NCBI RefSeq assembly: GCF_900100315.1
Contig: NZ_FNFF01000001.1
Span: forward strand, 248,001 to 312,000
From: Streptomyces indicus
Lineage (GTDB): Bacteria > Actinomycetota > Actinomycetes > Streptomycetales > Streptomycetaceae
Direction: 5' to 3'
Length of the DNA: 64,000 nt
A program made the translations under genes and the position numbers. Under the pieces are notes generated by a model. It worked only from the letters and a program-made list of their open reading frames with translations. It ran no database searches and was not told where the DNA came from. Every line of letters starts with the position of its first letter. Position 1 is the first letter of the stretch. This document shows positions 1-7,605 of the stretch, in pieces.

Positions 1-447
1 CACGATGAGGCGGTGGTCGCCGGCGGGGACGCGCGTGAGGATCCGGCAGCCGAGCCAGGCGAGGACGCCGTCGAGGACGGGCACGCCGTGCGGGCCCGGG
101 CGCCAGGCCGTGGGCGGCGCGAAGCGGTCGGCGCCGGTGCGGGCGAAGCGCGCGGCGAGCTCGCGCTGGTGCTCGCCGAGTATGTGCACGCCGACGTGCT
201 CGGCCTCGGCGAGCACGGGCCAGCTGGAGGAGCCCGTGCCCACGACGAAGGAGACCAGCGGCGGCTCGGCGGCGGCCGAGGTGAGCGAGGTGGCCGTGAA
301 GCCGACGGGCCGCTCCCCCTGGGCGGTGATCACCGCGACCCCCGCGGCATGGCGCCGGAAGACCGACCGCAGCAGCTCGGGCGAACCGGGCTGCACGGGT
401 GCGGCGGGATGCGGCAGGGCGCGCTGCAGGTCGGCGAGGTCGGGCAT
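1..447 (-). CDS. Flavin reductase family protein, 3' end cut by window edge
   Basis: The reverse strand is open from an ATG at 447 to base 1, giving 149 codons with no stop. Residues 25-50 (LLRSVFRRHAAGVAVITAQG, then PVGFTATSLTS) match the start of the flavin reductase-like FMN-binding fold. This is followed by a VSFVVGTGSSSW strand and a GVHILGEHQRELAARFA segment, typical of HpaC/ActVB-type NAD(P)H:flavin reductases that feed reduced flavin to monooxygenases. The family is about 160-190 aa, so only the C-terminal tail is missing. It lies 83 nt downstream of the thioredoxin reading frame on the same strand. The specific oxygenase partner cannot be seen. Confidence 0.85.
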   Translation of the reverse strand, partial: MPDLADLQRALPHPAAPVQPGSPELLRSVFRRHAAGVAVITAQGERPVGFTATSLTSAAAEPPLVSFVVGTGSSSWPVLAEAEHVGVHILGEHQRELAARFARTGADRFAPPTAWRPGPHGVPVLDGVLAWLGCRILTRVPAGDHRLIV

Positions 448-530
448 GACCTCAGGCTTTCGATAGGTGCCCGATGCAGTCAAGTCGCCCCGGGTATCTG
501 GGAGAAGACTCACGCGGTGCCCGTCCCTCG

Positions 531-850
531 TCACACCGCCGCCCCGAGCGCGGCGATCACGTCCGCCTTGCGGGGCTGGCCGCCGGCCCGGCGTACGACC
601 TGACCGCGGGCGTCGAGGACCAGGACGGTCGGTGTGCGGTCGATCTCCAGGGCGCGCATCAGGTCCAGGTGGTCCTCGGCGTCGATCTCGATGTGCCTCA
701 CCCCCGGGACCATCGCGGCCACGTCGGCGAGGATCCGCCGGGTGGCGCGGCACGGCTGGCAGAACGCGCTGGAGAACTGCACGAGGGTGGCCGCTCCCCG
801 AGCTCCGCCCCCAACTGCCCGGCCGTGAGCGTCGTTCGCCCTGTTTCCAC
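531..850 (-). pseudogene. Thioredoxin family protein with an apparent one-base frameshift
   Basis: A GTG at 850 has an AGGAGG ribosome site 6 nt upstream and encodes VETGRTTLTAGQLGAELGER. At about 788-793 the thioredoxin reading jumps by one base and continues as ATLVQFSSAFCQPCRATRRI to the stop at 531. The CxxC is CQPC, and the cis-Pro region is DRTPTVLVLD. The fold is contiguous only if one G is added in the CGGCC run (CGG GCC ACC), so either the gene is broken or the assembly lost a base. The 83-codon ORF starting at 782 would lack the first beta strand and helix and is unlikely to be the real start. Restored length is about 106 aa, normal for thioredoxin. Role if intact: disulfide reduction in the cytoplasm. 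Confidence 0.75.
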
Positions 851-880
851 CTGATCCTCCTTGCCGCCGCTGCCTGGTGC

Positions 881-907
881 AGCGCGCTCGGCGCCGCGAA
901 GATTCCC
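881..907 (-). promoter_or_regulatory. SigR-like promoter for the thioredoxin gene
   Basis: On the reverse strand GGGAAT (907-902) is followed by 18 nt and GCT (883-881), 31 nt before the GTG start. The SigR consensus is GGGAAT-N18-GTT, so there is one mismatch in the -10. SigR controls thiol-oxidative stress genes including thioredoxins, which makes the match plausible, but the call rests on pattern only. Confidence 0.4.
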
Positions 908-1105
908 GAGCTCACAGGGTGTTTTGCCGGTGTACGGCGAGAGTTCCGCCCGCGTACGTGATGAGAATCTCTCGCCACCGGGGGCGTTCAGGGTGGCTGA
1001 ACCGGTCCCCATGGGGCACGATCTCGCCAAGCCCTCAAACCTACGGGCGCGTAACTTCGAGCCCGGGCGACCCGCCCCTGGCCTACGGAAGGGTCTCCGA
1101 CACCC

Positions 1106-1834
1106 ATGGCAGAACTCGTGTACCGCCCGGTCATCGGAGCGGCGCTGACCATGTTCAAGGCGCTGGATCTGAAGATCGACCTGAAGGGGTCGGAGCACAT
1201 TCCGCGGACCGGCGGCGCCGTTCTGGTCAGCAACCACATCAGCTACATGGACTTCATCTTCGCCGGGCTCGCCGCCCGGCCGCAGAAGCGCCTGGTGCGG
1301 TTCATGGCGAAGGACTCCGTGTTCCGGCACAAGGTGTCCGGGCCGCTGATGCGCGGGATGAAGCACATTCCGGTGGACCGCGCGCAGGGCGAGCAGGCCT
1401 ACGCGCACGCGCTGGACTCGCTGCGCAAGGGCGAGGTCGTCGGGGTGTTCCCGGAGGCCACGATCTCCACGTCGTTCACCCTGAAGAGCTTCAAGTCGGG
1501 TGCGGCGCGGCTGGCGCAGGAGGCCGGGGTGCCGCTGATCCCGGTGGCGCTGTGGGGCACGCAGCGCATCTGGACCAAGGGCAGGCCGCGCAACTTCAAG
1601 CGCTCCCACATCCCGGTGACGATCCGCGTGGGCGAGCCGGTGGAGGCGCCCAAGGACCAGTTCGCGGGCGCGATCACGCGGCGCCTGAAGGACCGGGTCC
1701 AGGAGCTTCTGGAGGCGGCTCAGCGCGCCTACCCCGTGCGCCCCAAGGACGCCGAGGACACCTGGTGGGTGCCCGCCCACCTGGGCGGCACGGCCCCGGC
1801 CCCCGCGAAGGCGCGCGAGGCCGAGGCCGGCTGA
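1106..1834 (+). CDS. 1-acyl-sn-glycerol-3-phosphate acyltransferase (PlsC family)
   Basis: 242 aa, the usual size for a short actinobacterial PlsC-like acyltransferase. It carries the catalytic NHISYMD block (NHx4D, residues 43-49), the substrate-binding FPEATIS block (about 115-121, a variant of FPEGT) and a late VPLIPVALWGTQ strand, all in family order. It transfers an acyl chain to the sn-2 position of lysophosphatidate or a related acceptor at the inner face of the membrane. It is divergent from the thioredoxin gene, with 255 nt of non-coding DNA between them, and convergent with the B3/B4 gene 12 nt downstream. The ribosome site before ATG 1106 is weak and distant (GGAAGG at about 1086). 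Confidence 0.92.
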   Translation: MAELVYRPVIGAALTMFKALDLKIDLKGSEHIPRTGGAVLVSNHISYMDFIFAGLAARPQKRLVRFMAKDSVFRHKVSGPLMRGMKHIPVDRAQGEQAYAHALDSLRKGEVVGVFPEATISTSFTLKSFKSGAARLAQEAGVPLIPVALWGTQRIWTKGRPRNFKRSHIPVTIRVGEPVEAPKDQFAGAITRRLKDRVQELLEAAQRAYPVRPKDAEDTWWVPAHLGGTAPAPAKAREAEAG

Positions 1835-1846
1835 GCGAAGGCGCGA

Positions 1847-2533
1847 TTACGCCCGGTCGTGCACGGTCAGGCGGACGCCGGGGCTGAACTTCTCGAGCAG
1901 CTCCGCCAGTTCGGCGGCGGCCGCTTCGAGGCCCGCGTGCTCCCCCATGCCCTCCAGCAGGAACAGGGCGTTGACGGAGGTGTCGTCGAGGCAGGTGCGC
2001 GGGCCCTGCCGCCAGTTCCAGCGGCGGCAGGTGACTCCCTCAGCGTCGCACCAGACGACCTCGCCCGGCTCGGGATGGTCCACGACCTGCTCGCCGCCGG
2101 CGACGGTCACGAAGTCCTCGGTGCCGCTCGCGCGGATGAGCCGCATGCCGCCCTGGATGCGGTCCAGGTCCTCGCCGCCGAGCGGGATCAGATGGGCCAC
2201 GCTGATCGCGTTGTAGACATCGACGAGCGTGTTGATCCGGGGCAACCCCGCATCGCTCAGCGCCCGCTTGGCCAGCGCCTCCGCGGAGTTCCTGGTGCGG
2301 CTGGGCTTGGCGCCGAACGCGGTGTAGGCCGCGCGCCAGGCCGCCATGTGCGGATCCTCGTGCGGTGCGCGGCCGCCGAGCCGCTCGGTGAGCCTGCGGG
2401 TGGCTTCGTCGAGCAGGTCCGAACTGGCCTGCGTACTGGGCGTGTTGACGAGGCCGTACGCTTCGACGACGACGTGGTGGAAGCCGGGCGCGAGGCTGCG
2501 GACCTCGTCGGCGACCGTGAGCTGGACGGGCAT
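1847..2533 (-). CDS. B3/B4 tRNA-binding domain protein
   Basis: 228 aa from ATG 2533. I prefer this start because the upstream gene stops only 8 nt before it; a longer reading to 2575 would overlap that gene. The protein resembles stand-alone B3/B4 domains, the editing domain of the phenylalanyl-tRNA synthetase beta subunit. Visible blocks are a VVVEAYGLVN strand, a WRAAYTAFGAKPSRTRNSAE segment, RINTLVDVYNAISVAHLIPL and a C-terminal TSVNALFLLEGMG. Stand-alone members are thought to act on mischarged aminoacyl-tRNA or related esters, but the substrate here is unknown. It probably shares a transcript with the transglutaminase-like gene. Confidence 0.85.
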   Translation of the reverse strand: MPVQLTVADEVRSLAPGFHHVVVEAYGLVNTPSTQASSDLLDEATRRLTERLGGRAPHEDPHMAAWRAAYTAFGAKPSRTRNSAEALAKRALSDAGLPRINTLVDVYNAISVAHLIPLGGEDLDRIQGGMRLIRASGTEDFVTVAGGEQVVDHPEPGEVVWCDAEGVTCRRWNWRQGPRTCLDDTSVNALFLLEGMGEHAGLEAAAAELAELLEKFSPGVRLTVHDRA

Positions 2534-2541
2534 GACCTGCC

Positions 2542-3141
2542 TTAGAGAGTGAGCGAGTCCGGGAGGTTCTCCCACAGATACGGCCGGTCCGGGGCGCTGC
2601 GCAGAATGTCGAGCACCGCCGGATGCGGTACATCGAACAGTACCGGATAGTCCACCTCACTGGACTCTGCGTCCGGCACCCACGCCAGCCGCTCGCCGTC
2701 GAGGGAGAACCGCGCATCGACGCCGGGCTTGTTTCCGCGAGGGTCCTGCCGGTGCCACGCCCCGTGGAAGCGGACGGCGATCAGGCCGTGCACGCACCAG
2801 CCCGTACCGGCGTCACAGGTGAGGCGCTGATAGCAGAGCGCGGTCGGGATGTCCTCGGCCCGCAGCAGTGCGGCGAGCGCGTGGGCCTTGGCGTGGCAGA
2901 TCCCGGTGCCCTGCTCCAGGACGTCGGACGCGCGCCAGGTGACACGCATATCACCGGTGTCGGCCGAGTGCGGGATCGTGTCCCGAACGAACTCGAAGGC
3001 CGCCTGGGCGTATGAGTATGAATCGGCGGCCTCTTTCGCGAGACGCGCCGCGGTCTCCCGTACGAGCGGATGGTGAAGGTCGATGACGTCGTCCGCCGCC
3101 AAGTACGCAGAGAGGTCTGGGTTTTGCTGGATCAGCTCCAT
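2542..3141 (-). CDS. Transglutaminase-like domain protein
   Basis: 199 aa. It contains the transglutaminase-like cysteine protease core: Cys82 in QGTGICHAKAHALAALLR, His118 in WCVHGLIAV and Asp133 in RQDPRGNK, the order expected for the Cys-His-Asp triad. There is no signal peptide, so it should be cytoplasmic, and the activity (amidase, protease or cross-linker) cannot be told. The ATG at 3141 lies 8 nt after a TATGCT -10 box, suggesting a leaderless message. It is followed after 8 nt by the B3/B4 gene, so the two form an operon driven from the palindromic promoter at 3150-3208. Confidence 0.88.
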   Translation of the reverse strand: MELIQQNPDLSAYLAADDVIDLHHPLVRETAARLAKEAADSYSYAQAAFEFVRDTIPHSADTGDMRVTWRASDVLEQGTGICHAKAHALAALLRAEDIPTALCYQRLTCDAGTGWCVHGLIAVRFHGAWHRQDPRGNKPGVDARFSLDGERLAWVPDAESSEVDYPVLFDVPHPAVLDILRSAPDRPYLWENLPDSLTL

Positions 3142-3149
3142 GGCACGCG

Positions 3150-3208
3150 AGCATAGGTAAGCGATCGACCGAGGGTCAATGTATTTACGGTCGATCGCAT
3201 ACCTATGC
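3150..3208 (-). promoter_or_regulatory. Promoter with 21-bp-arm inverted repeat
   Basis: Arms at 3151-3171 and 3188-3208 are reverse complements with one mismatch (core GCGATCGACCG / CGGTCGATCGC) around a 16-nt AT-rich centre. On the reverse strand a TTGACC -35 (3179-3174) lies in the centre and a TATGCT -10 (3155-3150) at the edge of the near arm, 18 nt apart. This geometry suits an operator that overlaps the promoter of the transglutaminase/B3-B4 operon. The same hairpin could also serve as a terminator for the aldolase gene ending at 3228. Confidence 0.7.
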
Positions 3209-3227
3209 AGCTAGTGAGAAGGGGCGG

Positions 3228-4310
3228 CTAGCGCGCCATCTCCTCCTTGAGCGCCGCCACGAACGAGTCCACGTCGTCCTCGCGGGTGTCGAAGGAGCAC
3301 ATCCAGCGCACGTCGCCGGCGGTCTCGTCCCAGAAGTAGAAGCGGTAGCGCTCCATGAGGCGGCGGCTGACCTCCTGCGGGAGCCGCGCGAACACCGCGT
3401 TGGCCTGGACCTCGTAGAGGATCTCCACGCCGTGCACGGCCCGCACGCCCTCGGCCAGGCGCTGGGCCATCTCGTTGGAGTGCCGTGCGTTGCGCAGCCA
3501 GAGGTCCTTGGCCAGCAGGGCCTCCAACTGCACCGAGACGAAGCGCATCTTGGAGGCGAGCTGCATGGACATCTTGCGCAGGTGCTTCATGTGCCTGACC
3601 GCGTCCGGGTTCAGGACAACGACCGCCTCTCCGAAGAGCATCCCGTTCTTCGTACCGCCGAAGGACAGGATGTCCACGCCCGCGCGCGAGGTGAAGGTGC
3701 GCAGCGGGACGTCGAGCGAGGCGGCCGCGTTGGCGATCCGGGCGCCGTCGAGGTGCACCTTCATGCCGCGCTCGTGGGCGTGCTCGCAGATCGCGCGGAT
3801 CTCCTCGGGCGTGTAGACGGTGCCCAGTTCGGTGTTCTGCGTGATCGAGACGACCTGCGGCATCGCGCGGTGCTCGTCCTCCCAGCCCCACGCCTGCCGG
3901 TCGATCAGCTCGGGGGTGAGCTTGCCGTCGGGCGTCGGGACGGTGAGCAGCTTCAGGCCGGCGACCCGCTCTGGCGCTCCGCCCTCGTCCACGTTGATGT
4001 GCGCGCTCTCGGCGCAGACCACTGCGCCCCAGCGGTCGGTCAGCGCCTGGAGCGCCGTGACGTTCGCGCCCGTGCCGTTGAAGACCGGGTAGGCCTCGGC
4101 GCTCGCGCCGAAGTGCGCGCGGATCAGCTGTTGCAGGTGCGCCGTGTAGTCGTCCTCGCCGTAGGCGACCTGGTGGCCGCCGTTGGCGAGGGCGAGGGCC
4201 GCCATGACCTCGGGGTGCGCGCCCGCGTAGTTGTCGCTCGCGAAGCCGCGTATCTCCGGATCATGGTGGCGCTTGGCGTCGGTTCTCGGCGGGTTGGTGG
4301 GGCTGGTCAC
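3228..4310 (-). CDS. ltaE: Low-specificity L-threonine aldolase / beta-eliminating lyase
   Basis: 360 aa PLP fold-type I enzyme. The PLP-binding lysine lies in SFGGTKNG (about residue 221), the cofactor Asp in HLDGARI (about 186-192), and the N-terminal substrate loop is RGFASDNYAGAHPEV. The family cleaves beta-hydroxy-amino acids such as threonine to glycine and an aldehyde. I chose GTG 4310 because it overlaps the upstream SDR stop as GTGA, typical of translational coupling. A GTG at 4328 with a GGAAAG ribosome site would add six residues. It is the last gene of the DUF6421-SDR-aldolase operon, and its substrate may be set by the SDR rather than being threonine. Confidence 0.9.
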   Translation of the reverse strand: MTSPTNPPRTDAKRHHDPEIRGFASDNYAGAHPEVMAALALANGGHQVAYGEDDYTAHLQQLIRAHFGASAEAYPVFNGTGANVTALQALTDRWGAVVCAESAHINVDEGGAPERVAGLKLLTVPTPDGKLTPELIDRQAWGWEDEHRAMPQVVSITQNTELGTVYTPEEIRAICEHAHERGMKVHLDGARIANAAASLDVPLRTFTSRAGVDILSFGGTKNGMLFGEAVVVLNPDAVRHMKHLRKMSMQLASKMRFVSVQLEALLAKDLWLRNARHSNEMAQRLAEGVRAVHGVEILYEVQANAVFARLPQEVSRRLMERYRFYFWDETAGDVRWMCSFDTREDDVDSFVAALKEEMAR

Positions 4311-5062
4311 GGCTGCTCGGTCAGCCACAGGCGCTTTCCGTTCACTTCCGGGGCGGGCCGCTCCCAGACTCCGGCGATGGCCTCGGCCAGCTCCTTGACG
4401 TCCGTGAAGCCCGCGAACTTCGCGTTCGGCCGCTCGGCGCGCATCGCGTCGTGCACCAACGCCTTCACGATCAGGATGACAGCCGCCGCCGTCGGGCCCT
4501 CCTCGCCCCCCGCCTTGCGGAAGGCGTCGCCGAGGGCCAGGGTCCAGGCCTCGGCGGCCGACTTGGCGGCGGCGTACGCGGCGTTGCCCGCGGTGGGCTT
4601 GCTCGCGCCGGCCGCGCTGATCAGCAGATAGCGCCCGATGGGGCTGCGCAACAGTCCGTCGTGGAAGGCCAGCGAGGTGTGCTGGACGGTCCGGATGAGG
4701 AGCTGGTCGAGGAAGGTCCAGTCGTCGAGGTCGGTCTCCATGAAGGAGGAGCTGCCGCGCCAGCCGCCGACGAGGTGCACGAGGCCGTCGATCCGGCCGA
4801 ACTCCTTCTCGGTGCGGTCGGCCCAGGCCTTGGCCGCCTCCAGGTCGAGGAGGTCCACCGTGTCGCCCGTAACTGTGGCGCCGCCGTGCGCATAGCGCGC
4901 GGCGTCCACGGCCTCGGCGAGCTTCGCGGCGTCCGCGTCGGCGGCCACCACAGTCGCGCCGGCCTCGGCCAGGCGCAGCAGGGTGGCGCGGCCGGCCGCT
5001 CCGGCGGCGCCCGCCACGGCGATCACGGCGCCGTTCAGCGTCCCGTTCCCGTTTCCGTTCAT
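4307..5062 (-). CDS. SDR family NAD(P)-dependent oxidoreductase
   Basis: 251 aa from ATG 5062, chosen for the GGAGG ribosome site 8 nt upstream; an in-frame GTG at 5092 would overlap the previous gene. It is a short-chain dehydrogenase with a glycine-rich turn GAAGAAG (about 18-24), VDLLD after beta 3, a GLVHLVGG strand, and YAAAK (Tyr163, Lys167). The dinucleotide turn departs from TGxxxGxG. It follows DUF6421 by 26 nt and overlaps the aldolase by 4 nt. The pairing with a hydroxy-amino-acid aldolase suggests oxidation or reduction of the same compound or its aldehyde product, which is inference. Confidence 0.88.
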   Translation of the reverse strand: MNGNGNGTLNGAVIAVAGAAGAAGRATLLRLAEAGATVVAADADAAKLAEAVDAARYAHGGATVTGDTVDLLDLEAAKAWADRTEKEFGRIDGLVHLVGGWRGSSSFMETDLDDWTFLDQLLIRTVQHTSLAFHDGLLRSPIGRYLLISAAGASKPTAGNAAYAAAKSAAEAWTLALGDAFRKAGGEEGPTAAAVILIVKALVHDAMRAERPNAKFAGFTDVKELAEAIAGVWERPAPEVNGKRLWLTEQP

Positions 5063-5088
5063 GGCCCTCACCTCCGCGCGCGGATGGC

Positions 5089-6486
5089 TCACGCGGCCAC
5101 CTGCTCGACGCTCGACGCGGTGATCCCCTTGGTCGAGGCGATCACGGACTTCAGCTTCTTCGACAGCGCCTCATAGAACATGCTCAGCGGAAACTCGTCC
5201 GGAAGCACCTCGTCGACGAGCTTGCGCGGCGGCAGGCTGGTGTCGAGGGCGTCGGGGCCCTTGGCCCAGCGCGAGCCCGGGTGCGGGGAGAGGTAGCGCG
5301 AGACCAGCTCGTACGCGGCGAACCAGTGGACCAGCTTCGGGCGGTCGATGCCGGCCCGGTAGAGGTCCTCGATCTCGGTGCACAGCTGGTTGGTGATCTC
5401 GGGGGCGCGCTGCCAGTCGATGTGCAGCTTGTTGTCCGTCCAGCGCAGCACGTCGTGCTGGTGGAGGTAGGCGAAGAGCAGCTGGCCGCCGAGGCCGTCG
5501 TAGTTGCGCACGCGCTCACCGGTGACGGGGAAGCGGAACATCCGGTCGAACAGGACCGCGAACTGCACGTCGCGCGCCTGCGGGACGCCCTCGGCCTCCA
5601 GCTTCACGGCCTCCTTGAAGGCGGTGAGGTCGCAGCGCAGCTCCTCCAGGCCGTACATCCAGAACGGCTGGCGCTGCTTGATCATGAAGGGGTCGAAGGG
5701 CAGGTCGCCGTGGCTGTGGGTGCGGTCGTGGACCATGTCCCACAGGACGAAGGCCTCCTGGCAGCGCTCCTGGTCGCCGATCATCTCCTGGATGTCCGCG
5801 GGCAGTTCGAGCCCGAGGATGCCGACGGCGGCCTCGGTGACCTTGCGGAAGCGGGCGGCTTCGCGGTCGCAGAAGATGCCGCCCCAGCTGAAGCGCTCGG
5901 GGGCCTCGCGCACGGCGATGGTCTCGGGGAAGAGCACAGCGGAGTTGGTGTCGTAGCCCGAGGTGAAGTCCTCGAAGGTGATGCCGCAGAACAGCGGGTT
6001 GTCGTAGCGGGTCCGCTCGAGCTCGGCGAGCCACTCGGGCCAGACCATCTTGAGGACGACCGCCTCGAAGTTGCGGTCCGGGTTCCCGTTCTGCGTGTAC
6101 ATCGGGAAAACCACGAGGTGCTGCAGGCCGTCGGCGCGGTGCGCCGCGGGCTGGAAGGCCAGCAACGAGTCCAGGAAGTCCGGGACTTCACAGCCGCCGG
6201 CCACCCAGCGGCGCAGATCCGCGGTGAGGGCCGTCAGGTACGCGGCGTCGTGCGGCAGGAGCGGGGCGAGCTGCTCCACGCCCGAAACGATGCGCTCCAC
6301 CTGGGAGTCGACCTCGCCCTTCGAGGGAGCGCCCGCGGCGGTGAAGTCGACGGAACCGTCCGCGGACTGCCAGACCCTGAGCGTCTCGACCGCATCCTTG
6401 AGCATGGGCCAGGCCGGGTGCTCCACCACCCGGTCCGCGGGAGGAACGACTCCCCCGATTGCGTCCTGCACAAGAATTTCCGTCAT
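5089..6486 (-). CDS. DUF6421 family protein
   Basis: 465 aa from ATG 6486, which has GGAGGAAG 5-8 nt upstream; the GTG-led extension to 6549 has no such support. I recognise the protein as the actinobacterial family DUF6421, of unknown function. Noticeable residues are HDRTHSHGD (about 253-261), a His/Asp cluster that could bind a metal, followed by LPFDPFMIKQRQPFWMYG, and late segments LFAYLHQHDVLRWTDNKLHI and KLVHWFAAYELVSRYLSP. There is no signal peptide or membrane span. As first gene of an operon with an SDR and an aldolase it is probably an enzyme of the same route. Confidence 0.85.
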   Translation of the reverse strand: MTEILVQDAIGGVVPPADRVVEHPAWPMLKDAVETLRVWQSADGSVDFTAAGAPSKGEVDSQVERIVSGVEQLAPLLPHDAAYLTALTADLRRWVAGGCEVPDFLDSLLAFQPAAHRADGLQHLVVFPMYTQNGNPDRNFEAVVLKMVWPEWLAELERTRYDNPLFCGITFEDFTSGYDTNSAVLFPETIAVREAPERFSWGGIFCDREAARFRKVTEAAVGILGLELPADIQEMIGDQERCQEAFVLWDMVHDRTHSHGDLPFDPFMIKQRQPFWMYGLEELRCDLTAFKEAVKLEAEGVPQARDVQFAVLFDRMFRFPVTGERVRNYDGLGGQLLFAYLHQHDVLRWTDNKLHIDWQRAPEITNQLCTEIEDLYRAGIDRPKLVHWFAAYELVSRYLSPHPGSRWAKGPDALDTSLPPRKLVDEVLPDEFPLSMFYEALSKKLKSVIASTKGITASSVEQVAA

Positions 6487-6567
6487 GCCACTTCCTCCAC
6501 GGGAGAACCTCGCGTAAAGACACCGTATGCATGCGAGGTTCTCCACCACAAGAGGGGCCTCGGGAAA

Positions 6568-7605
6568 TTATCCTGCGTCACCCCCGTCGCCACCGGAATT
6601 CTTCCTGTCGGACACTGTGGCGGCGATGGAGTCCACGACCCCCGCCAGTGCGGTGCGGGCGTCGTCGAGATGGTCCGCGAGGCCGAAGAAGCCGTGGAAC
6701 ATCCGGGGGAAATGGCCCGCCGTGACCGTCACGCCGGCGGTGCGCAGGGCTTCGGCGTAGGCCCGGCCCTCGTCCGCGAGCGGGTCGCAGCCGGCGGTCA
6801 CGATGTGGGCGGGGGCGAGGCCCGCCAGGTCGCCACGGAGCGGGGAGACCCGCGGGTCGGCGGGGTCGGAGCCGGGCGCCACGTACTGCTCCTTGAACCA
6901 CAGCATCGAGGCCTTGGTGAGGAAGTAGCCCGTGGCGTAGCGCTCGTACGAGTCCCAGGTCCGCGAGACGTCGGTGATCGGGTAGACCAGCGCCTGGAGC
7001 GCGAGGGGCAGTCCGCGGTCGCGTGCGGTCTGTGCGGTCACGGCCGCGATGTTCCCGCCCGCGCTGTCTCCGCAGACCACCAGCGCGTCCGGGTCCCCGC
7101 CCAGTTCGGCCACGTGTCCGGCGGCCCACTCCAGCGCCGCCCAGGCGTCGTCGACGGCGGCGGGGAAGGGGTTCTCCGGGGCGAGCCGGTAGTCCACGGA
7201 CACCACCGCCGCGCCCGCGCCCCGGCACAGCGCGCGGGCGGTCCCGTCGTGGGAATCGAGGTCGCAGATCGTCCACCCGCCGCCGTGGAAGAACACGACG
7301 GTGGGCCGGGGGCCGGGCGCCTCGACCGGATCGGGCAGATAGATGCGTACGGGTATCTCCGGCGCCCCCTCGGGGCCCGGGACGGTGCGGTTCTCGACCG
7401 AGCCGACTTCCAGGGGCGGCACGTCCGGCTTCGGGTTGGCGGCCAGGAGGCGGCGGGCCTCGGCCGCGTCGGTGACCTCGCGGCCCAGCGGCGGTACGGC
7501 GGCCGTCATCAGGTCGGCGAACACCCGGGCCTCGGGGCTGAGCCCGTCCTCGCCGACGACCTGGCGGTGCGGGTCGGCGGGGGCCGTCTCGGGTTCGGCG
7601 CTCAT
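6568..7605 (-). CDS. Alpha/beta hydrolase of the hormone-sensitive lipase (HSL) family
   Basis: 345 aa. Oxyanion motif HGGGW (107-111), nucleophile Ser181 in GDSAGGN, Asp about 274 in GCDPLADEG and His304 in MFHGF give a complete catalytic triad in HSL/esterase order. It hydrolyses carboxyl esters; the natural substrate is unknown. Its ATG overlaps the stop of the flavin-dependent oxidoreductase as ATGA, so translation is coupled and the two probably act on the same compound. It ends at a TAA at 6568. Confidence 0.92.
   Translation of the reverse strand: MSAEPETAPADPHRQVVGEDGLSPEARVFADLMTAAVPPLGREVTDAAEARRLLAANPKPDVPPLEVGSVENRTVPGPEGAPEIPVRIYLPDPVEAPGPRPTVVFFHGGGWTICDLDSHDGTARALCRGAGAAVVSVDYRLAPENPFPAAVDDAWAALEWAAGHVAELGGDPDALVVCGDSAGGNIAAVTAQTARDRGLPLALQALVYPITDVSRTWDSYERYATGYFLTKASMLWFKEQYVAPGSDPADPRVSPLRGDLAGLAPAHIVTAGCDPLADEGRAYAEALRTAGVTVTAGHFPRMFHGFFGLADHLDDARTALAGVVDSIAATVSDRKNSGGDGGDAG

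Noticed and set aside
698..1780. Long reverse-strand ORF across the PlsC gene
   Set aside because: It is the GC-bias shadow of plsC and only its end carries the true thioredoxin start; composition is Arg/Ala/Gly/Leu-rich without domains.
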